From positions 1,296,759-1,360,758 of the forward strand of contig NW_024468911.1 in NCBI RefSeq assembly GCF_011745365.1: 64,000 bases of DNA, given 5' to 3'. The position numbers and the translations under genes were made by a program. Below the pieces are notes generated by a model. The model worked only from the letters and a program-made list of their open reading frames with translations. It did no database searches and was not told where the DNA came from. The DNA is from Cryphonectria parasitica EP155. Taxonomy: Eukaryota > Ascomycota > Sordariomycetes > Diaporthales > Cryphonectriaceae. Below, one piece after another: positions 55,631 through 64,000 of the stretch (the stretch's first letter is position 1; every line of letters starts with the position of its first letter).

Positions 55631-58533
55631 GATGTGAATTCTGCCAAAGGCCCAAAGGAGAGAGAGTCCTAAAGGGGGATTTGGGTTTTGTTGAAGATGA
55701 GGAGGAGAAGAAAAGAGAAAAGAGAGCACGAAGTCTGCTTTCCTCTTTATTATCCTTGGTACTTTGACTTGGGTATGTATATAGGCCCTCAAGGACAAGG
55801 GTAAAAGATATGAAGAAAAGGGGACGATGGGCTCAAAGGAGGGAAGCGCGGTCGTCGTCAGAAGAAGTTATACAGATCCTGAATGATGTAGGGATCGACC
55901 TCGTCGCCTTAGCTAAATCCGGGACCCATTCTCGTCTGGACTTGCCAAAGAGGGGATCAAGCGAGAAAAGAAAACCCACCCGTCTCGCCTCAGCACCGCA
56001 GTGCCTGACGAGTCGCGCGCGCGCAGAGTCGGGGTTCTTTTTACTGGTACCTACTTTGGGACTGCACCGTAGTCAAAAGGGTTGTCTCCACAGAATTCTC
56101 ATCCTTGGAGAATGGGGGTGTGGGATCCGCCGCTTGAGTTTATGCCCTTGCTGATTCATATCTTTTCCAAACAAGAAAAGGCCAGTCACGATCCGTGGCC
56201 GTTATCAAGGTTAAAGTGGGCATTTCAAATTGGCTGATCAATCTTATCAACTGGAATGGTTCATTCGTTACTGCATGAATTTATACATACAAGTCCACAG
56301 CAGCAAATGGTCAACCCATCGGTTCGCGTGTGTATGTAAGCTATCCGAACAAGCCGGTAGTGTCTCCTCTTTGTGTGCTTGCATGCGCTACAGTAATTAC
56401 GAGTAAGCTTTTAGGCCCAGGGCATGGTAGCATGCTAAGCCTCGGACCGTCAGACGTGGCTGTCTTTTCTCCGTGCCGCCGCCGGGCTCGATCCGTTTGT
56501 TTTACTATGGTGAATGCTGTAGGTGCGGCTTCGGGAATGCATGCCCAAGTAGGTAAAGAGGCACTTGACCTATCTCTATCTTGGGTGGACAGAAGAAGGT
56601 TAATCGATCACTGCAGTTCTTCTATGCCAGATCCTAGATGGCCCCCTTCGGCATTTGTAGGTGAGGTGGTGTGGTACAAAAAAAGATTGTTGGCTGGTTA
56701 TCAAAGTTCAGAAGATAAAGAGGGCAGGGTTGGATTCCTTCGCCACACGGCAGATCCTTAACATTGTCGTATTACTGATGGTAGCAGGTCTCAATCAAGA
56801 GGACACCCGGAATTGTGTCTAGTCTTTGTATTTGGGTTGGGAACATGACTTGGAAATTCTGGCATGTTGGCATTTAATTAGTCCCTCGAGGCCTGGGCCA
56901 AATCATTGAACTCCCCCACACAAAGTCGGTCCGCATTCGGCTCAAAGGGCCCTTTTTTTCACGTGGCTCCGAAGTTTTGATCTCGGGGAAGAAAAAGAAT
57001 TGTGGAAACAACATAGCAATTCAATTCAATCAGCAAATTCCCATCACTCATGCTATTGTTGTACCTTGCAGCCCACACAAAACACAGACGTACTGTGGTC
57101 CCCCCGTGGGACGATGGTGGGCCTTTCTCTCCCTCTTTTTCTCCTCCCCCAAACATTCTCCTGTTTCGGTAATCTGGTAGGGCCACTGTACCCACCAAAC
57201 TAAGCCCACTCTTATCTTCTGTTGAATAATTAAGTTTGCATTCCAAAACTACGGGTCCAACATCCTACAGGATGAATGCGATGCGTCTTCGGCGCCTTCA
57301 GGAGACCACGGCCGGGAGCCGGATGGTGTTCTCTTTTCATGCTGTGTATTCATTACTAACTCTCCGTGGCTGGTCTCGTAGCTTCTCTCGTGGCTGGTTC
57401 CGTGGCTGGAACTGCAACGGTCTGGACTCTTTGTTTTCTCGCATATGCGCATTGTCACCACTCATTGACAGTGGGGAACGGAGCTTTCAATAGACATAGG
57501 AAAGTCAGAATGCCCCTTCGTCGCGGCCTAAGGCGGCCCTTTTCCGCGTCTCATCAGCGATCTGCCGTGACGAGACTCATGCCTCGAGCATAGGGCAAGA
57601 AGCCAATGTCAACAGCTCCTCAACACAAAACACGCATTTCCTATGTTCATTGCTTTTCCTTTTCTTTTTACTTTTACTTTCTTCTTTCTTCTTTTTTCTT
57701 TTTTCCTCAGTCTCTTTTCTTTTTCTTTTTTGCAGATCTTCTTTCTTTCTCTGCAAGGTGAGGATACATCGCAATAATTGGTGTCAAAAGCAACTATAGT
57801 GACGTCTCTCATTCCCATCCATCGCACCGGTGGTTCCGGAGGGACGCACAGGCCTACAGGCCCTCTAGCCCTCTCCGTCATGCTGAGCTCGGAGCCGTTC
57901 ATCTGTACCTGCATCTTAGGGCGAGGCGGGGGCAGGAAGAGGGTGCATGGTTGCCACCCGCCACTGTCGCCACCGCCACAGCCTACTTATCTCTTGGCCT
58001 AATCTTCGGTGCACATCAAGTTTTGTCCAAGTCGCTCTCAGAGGCCTTTCTGATCTCGAAGTATGAATAAAAATTGCAGGAGAGGTTTCATCATATAGAT
58101 TCAATTTTGAGGGGAAAATGTTTCTGGGTTTCGACCGTCTGCGCCAGGTAGATTTCCCCTGCCCTGGGCGGCGATGAATGCTTGTCCCATCGACAATCAG
58201 TGTTTTCTCTCTCATCCTTCGAAAGGAATAGACAATCAAAGTATTACTTCCCTCAGTTAGAGTATAGATGAGCGTGGTCCTAACAGACACTGATGACAAG
58301 TACTATGAAACGCCTCCCAGATTTCGACTCCTGTCAATAACCATAACTAGGCACATTTCTGTAACAGGAACGATACACTTAAGCCATTGCCACTGGACTG
58401 CATCACACTAGGAACATACAATATATGCTTTATCAGGGATCCACAATTCTCGGAATATATACGTTGATTCCCTCCTTAGACCTATCTGTGGTGGAGAGAG
58501 AGGACTATCTTGACCAGACCAGGACTGGTTCCC
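55631..58533. other. Gene-poor region, 2.9 kb
   Basis: Promoter of the permease gene followed by mixed sequence with T/C-rich tracts at 57650..57760. A 144-codon plus-strand frame at 56330..56761 begins with GTG and has no recognisable content, so I do not call it. No RNA gene seen. Confidence 0.5.
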
Positions 58534-60016
58534 TTACTGAGGAATTGGCGTGATGGTGATTGTCTCCTTGGGCAACGGGGCCACTTCCTTGCCGCAGGTG
58601 ACAAACTTATAGTTGGCGTCGGTCGCTTGTTTCTCCAGCACAGGGTTCGACACCCTTATGGACTTGGAGGCCCGCTTCAGCATGTCATCGCGGTACTCGG
58701 CCATGATCTTCTCATAATCTGCACCCTTGGCCTGGGTGTCTCTGATTTGCGTGAGTGCCCGGCCCAGGCTGAGCCCATCCGTCAGGGCACACACGCCAGC
58801 CTCGCCTCGGACTAGAAAACGAAAACACCGTCAGAACAGTATTACAACAGTGTCGAAAATAAAGCAAGAAAAATAGAGCATCCATAAAATAAAATGAAAC
58901 TTACAGGGTGACATGGAGTGCGCTGCATCTCCAATGACCATGACTTTCCCAGCCGGCAGCAGCTCTGGCGTCAGCTCGACGCCCTGCAAGACAATCCCGG
59001 GCTTCCTGTACCGCTCGACCGGAACCCTGTCGACAAGCACCCGCAGGTGTTCGGGGACGTTCTTGACCTGCGCCCTCGCAAAGGCAGCCAGCTCCTCCCG
59101 GCTCGCGGTGACGGTCCAGTAGGGCTTCTCTTCGGTGCTCTCGGCGGCGGCCTTGTCAACCCAGTGCAGAATAAAGTAGAAGTAGCCCGTCTTGGCGTCG
59201 GGCGACACCTTGTTGAGCGCAGCAAAGATGGTGCACTGGTTGTCGAGCTCGGTCAGCACAATGTAGGCCGAGTGGCCGAGTTCCAGCTGGTGCTCAAAGT
59301 CACGACCCGTGAGCTCTATCTCTCCCACCAGGGAGCCGATGGGAAGAGGCTTCATGATGTCCTGGCCGTGCAGGATATGTTTGCGGACTGCAAGAAAAAA
59401 GGTGTCAGCAACTAATTGTCTTTCTTTCTCTTCTTTTCTTTTGACACTTTTACTCATTTTCCCCCGGCCCAAAGAAATAATAACACTCTCAAAGCAATAA
59501 TGACTTACCATTACTCCGGCTGCCTTCAGCACCAATAACAATGTCACCAGTGGCAGAGAGGCCGTTCTCGAAAAAGACAGTGACCTTGTCGCCCCCCTCC
59601 TCCTCCTCGACACGCATCACGCGTCTGTCGTACTGCACGGGGATCTTGCTGCGCAGCCAGTCGCGCAGCCGCTGGCGGTTGGCCCGGACGATCTGGCCGC
59701 TCTCGTCGTCGTTGACGCCCATGCGCATGCCGGGCTTGCCCGAGTGGTAGAACATGAACTGCGCGGGAATGTGGTCGAGCGGCGTGAGGTGGTTGGTCTG
59801 CTCGATGGGCCCAATGTCTGAGGGCATCGACGCCCGCAGGTCCTTGAGCACGGGGCCGTGCAGCGCGATCGCCCAGCCCTGGGCCCGCGCCGTCGCTGAG
59901 GCGTCCCGGTCAAAGATCTCGTAGGAGATGTCGTTCTTGCGCAGGATCTGGGCCAGCGTCAGACCGCTTAGGCCTGCACCGACGATGAGCACGTGAGGAT
60001 ATGGCTGGGCTGGCAT
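58534..60016 (-). CDS. FAD-dependent monooxygenase (UbiH/salicylate-hydroxylase-like)
   Basis: Minus-strand exons 60016..59509, 59387..58905 and 58811..58534 give 422 residues. Group A flavoprotein monooxygenases use NAD(P)H and O2 to hydroxylate or epoxidise small, often aromatic or polyketide, substrates. The FAD-binding GxGxxG is at residues 13-18 (VLIVGAGLSGLTLAQILRK); the conserved Arg of RANRQRLRDWLRSKIP follows. GDIVIGAEGSRSNVRKHI is the DG-type motif split by intron 1. GKVMVIGDAAHSMSPFRGEA, with Asp323 contacting the FAD ribityl chain, is split by intron 2; the split codon gives Phe, as is common in PFRGE. There is no membrane span or signal peptide. Neighbouring permease and methyltransferase genes lie on the same strand. 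Substrate unknown. Confidence 0.92.
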
Positions 60017-62103
60017 CTTGTATTTCCTTCGTAATTTTCTTCTTTCTTCCTCTGTTCACGCACACAACTCTCTCGCAGAAATGTTTCTTTTATGAAGGTT
60101 CTTTGGCGGGTTTTTGGGTGGGTGGCCTGTTGTTGGGCGGTTGTGGTTGAGGTTGAGATTCCATTTTGGTGATAAAAATGGGCTGAAATATATAGTTCCA
60201 TGTGACGTTGGAGGTTGGAGGTTCGAGGTTCCGAAAAATAGAGCTGGGGAGTCGCGAGACCATAATGATTTCTGCCCTTCTGCGAACCCCGCCGTCAATG
60301 TTACAACTGACTCTCCACCCGCCGTCGTCGTCCACGGGATACTACTGCAACCGCCCGCACGGCTACATCGAGGGACCCATTCAAATGCCCCCTAATGGCG
60401 TACGGCATTTGAGCCTTAGTGGCTGTTTCTAGGGATCTTATTACGCCAATTCGGCCTGTCGATCCACCGGTCCACATTGGCATCCAAACGTTGTAGATCA
60501 CAACCAGATTAGCTCCTTTTAGGGCCATGAGTCCCCGTATTATATACTATGGTACAACACAAACCTCCGTGGGTCAAACTTGGTCCGGGGAGAAGGGGAA
60601 AAATTATGCATAGCAAGGTAACACGCTGTGTGAAATCCGTTGCAACATCGGTTCATGTGCTGCTGCAACCGAACTGCATTGCAACAGTGAGATTCCAATA
60701 TTTTTGGTGCCCGATGAGATTCGAATGACGGGGAAATTCGCACCCAGGTTGGGTGTCATACAGCCGAGTGCATAATTCTGGAAATAATTATGATCCCGAG
60801 CTCTTTTCTGCATTCAAGGCATGCAGAGAGAGAGAGAGAAAGACAGAGAGGGAAGGAGAAAGAAGAGAAGGTTGAAATCATTATGCCAAGTGAGGATGAA
60901 ATGCTGATCAATTGGTTACTACGCATGCAAAATGATGTATCACGCAATACCTTGGAAAACGGTCTTCCCCTCACAGATGATCGGACCGTTCACGGTAGCA
61001 TGAGATCATTGCATTGCGGACACCAAGAATTCTCTCGAGTGCATGTGAACAGCTCGCTCTAAGTCTATAACTATTCTTCTGTCCGGGGTGGGGGGTTCAA
61101 AATGCAAATTCTGCATCGCGTCCTTGTCTAGCAGATGTGGTGATGGTGAAGTGTGAATGCCCACACACTTGCTTGCGTTAGCCAATAAACGGATATCTTT
61201 GTTGGTTGTGTCGCCTTCGCCCTCTTATGGAACAACACACAAACCATCTACTCAGATTGTATAGAAAGCCTAGTGCGTACAACATCCTCATGTGTTTTGA
61301 GATCTTCGTTACAGGAACCCAGAGAAGTATCATCTCACAGTCAATGCTTCCAGGTTCGGCGAGCAGATTCTGTTGTGTTGTCCATCCCGAAGAGGCTTCC
61401 TCAACGTAATAAGAGATCAGGCGAAGACCGAAAGGCCAAGTTCTGACAGACCACCTCATCAGAAAGCCATTCCTCCTTTTGCACAGCACGCCAGTTCGGC
61501 CAACCAGAGCTATGTGGATGGATTCATTCCAGAGATTCACAATGGGGGCATCATCCGCAGACTTTCCCAACCACCGCACAACTCGTACACAGAATTTATG
61601 CGTCCCCCTCCAGAGCCCTCAAGACCGAGGACAACCAGAACCATGTTTGCATCTACTCCGAACGCAGCAAGTGCTGCACCAACAATATTCACTGAAGTCA
61701 AATAGCTTGCATGTCAACCCCAAGGCATCGCTTAAGTTCTGCAGAGAAAATAGGAGGGGGAGAGACAGTCGAAAGAACACGCAACCAATTCGTTCTGACT
61801 TGTGATGGGCTATAAAGTAACGGAAAAGGTCATGCTCATGATCACACTGCGCCTTGCCTCCTCCCCTGCCCACCATCAAAATATTTTTGAAGCGCTAGAT
61901 AGGCCAAGCAGAAGGAAAAAAGAGTACTCATCTAACAAAGCAGCGCTGGACACTATACGTGCTAAACGAGAGTTCCACCCAAGGCTATAAAGTATACATG
62001 CATGCCCACACAAAGCTTTTCCGTCCACCCGCTGAGAAAGAAGGGAAAAAAACCCAAATAAAATAAGCAATTCATGCTCGTCACTTCGATCCTGAAGCCT
62101 ACT
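60017..62103. other. Gene-poor region, 2.1 kb
   Basis: Promoter of the monooxygenase gene, an AG-rich microsatellite at 60823..60875, and mixed sequence with short open frames on both strands at 61170..61870 that lack starts and motifs. No gene seen. Confidence 0.5.
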
Positions 62104-63831
62104 TTATGCATCCTCCGGCTTGCGACCCCAGACGGCCTTCACCTTGAAGTACGCATGGTGCTTATTCGAGCGAACCTCCCGCCTGAGATGGGCAATGTAG
62201 ACGAGCACCTCCTCCCTTGTCCAGCCGTTGATCACATTGGCAACAAATAGGACAAGACCCTCAATGTCAGCCAACAGGCTGGTCTGCGCCCAAGTCCCTA
62301 ATTCCTTCAGCTTTTTGTCCTGTGGCCATCCACCAACGGGGGCCTGGCGAGTAAGCGAAAGAGAGTGTATGCGTGGTCAGCAAACTTGGACATTCCCCCT
62401 CATGCCATCATAGAATTGGGGGGGGGGAAGGGGGGGGGGGAGGCACTCACCTTAAGTTCCCATTCCTGGATGTCAACGAACCCAGCCTCCTCCATAGCCT
62501 TCTTCTGGATGCCCTCCTCGACGACGATAAAAGAGCGTCCTATCTTCTTGCCGCCCTCCTCGAAGAAGCGCCCCCACTGGGCGATGGCCGAGTTCTCGGG
62601 GACAGTGTTGTCGTCGCTGACCATGTGTGGCGACCCTTCGAAACTCTCGAGCCAGCCGCCGGGCTTGAGAGCGGTAAAGGCCTCCTTGAACAGGACAGTC
62701 CAGTCGATGATACTGCCGACCAGATAGCGCATGTGGATGTAGTCAAACGAGGTCGGCGCGAAGGTCCACTCTGAGGTGCAGTCCTCGATCTCGAACCTCA
62801 GGTTGGGCGGGATCCACTGCGGCTGGATGGGCGAGATGTCGGTGCCAATGACCTCGGTTTCTGGATGGTCATCTGCAAAGTCCCTATAGTGGACGTCCGT
62901 TCATTAGAGAAAGAGACGAGAAGGAATGGAAAGAAAGTAGTGCCGGGATCATGCATACATTGCCCACGTTCCGGTGCCAGTGCCAACATCGAGTATTTTC
63001 TGTCAAGGTTGTTAGCACAAGCCCCAGCACAAGCGGTCAGTCGATCAGTACCTGGACGTCATCGCCAATAGGAGCAAAATAGAGTTTGTTGTCGGTGCAG
63101 AGGGTGAGGAAATGATGACTGTGGTTGACCGTTAGAACAAAAGCCCGATGCATCATCCATGGCCATGGCCCTCTGCAGTATCGCTCACTTTATATCCATT
63201 TGCTGAGTCTGCTGGCTGTCGTTGGAACCCCTAGAGGACAACACAAGAAAGAGAGAGAGATAGTCAGCATCGTCAACGGCCCAAGATCCCCAAAGTCCCG
63301 AGGTGAGACAAGACAAGACAAGACAAAAGCACACAGAGAGATGGAATCGTCGCCTCACCAGTATTGAGCGTTGCCAGGCACGGAATCGCTATGATAGGTA
63401 CGGCCATGAATCGTCCTATACTCGAGAATGCTGGAGGTGATGGAGTCTGTCGAGGAGGCCACATCCCCAAAAGCCGAGTCTGCATCATTCTCAATCTCAT
63501 CGGCTTGGTCCTGTCATTATGTAACACAGACGGGTTCTGTCTCAGCAATTGCAGTTTGCTCAAGCGCGCGCACACACACACACACACACACATACACACA
63601 TACACACACAGCTCAAGCATGATGACCTACCTGCGCAAGTTGAGTCCAGTGGGTCGCTGGTAGTAGTGAGGTCTCAACAGCCTGCGGAGCCTCGGTGGCC
63701 TGCGGAGCCAGCCCCTCAGCCGTTGTTGGCGCTGGTGGTGAATTCGTCGGGCCGCCCTCGGACACCGCGGCTGAAGCGGGAGAAGAGGCCGACTTTCCGG
63801 GATCCTCGGTATGTTCAGCAGCAGTCGACAT
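62104..63831 (-). CDS. LaeA-like SAM-dependent methyltransferase, 7 exons
   Basis: Minus-strand exons 63831..63631, 63510..63359, 63230..63189, 63118..63052, 62999..62959, 62883..62451 and 62343..62104 give 391 residues; all junctions keep phase and have GT-AG ends. Motif [21 protein letters not shown], lies at residues 155-174 and is split between two short exons. [19 protein letters not shown] supplies the acidic residue of motif II, and [15 protein letters not shown] and [11 protein letters not shown] follow. Upstream [14 protein letters not shown] is the entry segment shared by LaeA and related fungal methyltransferases. The first 70 residues are Ala/Pro/Thr/Glu-rich and disordered. Such proteins include regulators and tailoring enzymes of secondary metabolism; which applies here is unknown. 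Intron 1 contains an AC microsatellite and intron 6 a poly-G/C stretch. Confidence 0.93.
63571..63610 (+). repeat. CA microsatellite in the methyltransferase intron 1
   Basis: (CA)n with two TA interruptions, within the first intron of the methyltransferase gene; likely length-variable. Confidence 0.85.
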
Positions 63832-64000
63832 GTCTGCGCGCAGTTGTGGAATCCAATTGAGAGAAGAAAAGAAAGAAGGAAGGGGGAATAAAAAAAAATA
63901 GAATATTGCAAACAGAGACAGACGAGGCACGGGTTTGTTGTTTTCCCGCCAAGCTTTGGGGCACCGTCGGTCTTTACATACTTTATACTTGGCCTTCCTT

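Noticed and set aside
54242..55672. Plus-strand open frame of 476 codons opposite the permease
   Set aside because: Shadow of the GC-biased permease coding strand; composition is Gly/Glu/Asp/Ala-rich with no motif and no proper start context.
56330..56761. 144-codon plus-strand frame in the gap after the permease
   Set aside because: Starts with GTG, mixed composition, no domain, no leader-like sequence before it.
61178..61879. Overlapping open frames on both strands as a gene
   Set aside because: No ATG in sensible context, no splice-consistent extension and no recognisable motif.

Overview
The window is nuclear DNA of a filamentous ascomycete (Pezizomycotina, most likely Sordariomycetes). 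Genes are interrupted by short introns of about 50-230 bases with GT-AG ends and CTAAC/CTGAC-like branch sites, leaders are rich in CA and CT, the genes lie on both strands without operons, and the protein repertoire (Dbp4, Bir1, SUN protein, Cdc4-type light chain, G1 glutamic peptidase, LaeA-type methyltransferase) is fungal. I rebuilt 20 protein genes and one tRNA by hand. Splice sites were chosen by phase, consensus and continuity of recognisable domains, and no transcript data were available.

Left block (1-30 kb): mostly conserved housekeeping genes with 1-4 exons. In order: a giant ankyrin/coiled-coil protein cut by the left edge; UDP-glucose 4-epimerase; a SUN-domain nuclear-envelope protein; FAD synthetase (minus) divergent from the ribosome-biogenesis helicase Dbp4; a small CoA-binding Rossmann protein; an unrecognised single-exon protein; a Cdc4-type myosin light chain; a saccharolysin-type M3 oligopeptidase with a possible targeting extension; and the BIR-repeat protein Bir1.

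Middle block (31-46 kb): a 13-exon gene for an uncharacterised protein of about 1170 residues, whose HELGH zinc-binding motif is completed only by a proposed 13-base microexon; a secreted glutamic peptidase (G1/eqolisin); a 2.9 kb stretch without a credible gene; a mitochondrial class III CoA-transferase; a PHD-finger protein; and a multi-pass membrane protein.

Right block (46-64 kb): more accessory in character and sparser. It holds an 11-exon amidase-signature enzyme, an ASNSD1-like protein (glutaminase plus asparagine-synthetase-like domain), an initiator tRNA-Met, an APC-family amino-acid/GABA permease, an FAD-dependent monooxygenase and a 7-exon LaeA-like methyltransferase, separated by long stretches of low-complexity sequence. 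Permease, monooxygenase and methyltransferase lie together on one strand and could be tailoring and transport parts of a small catabolic or secondary-metabolite locus, but no backbone synthase is present. The best candidate for something undescribed is the 31-35.7 kb zincin-like gene.
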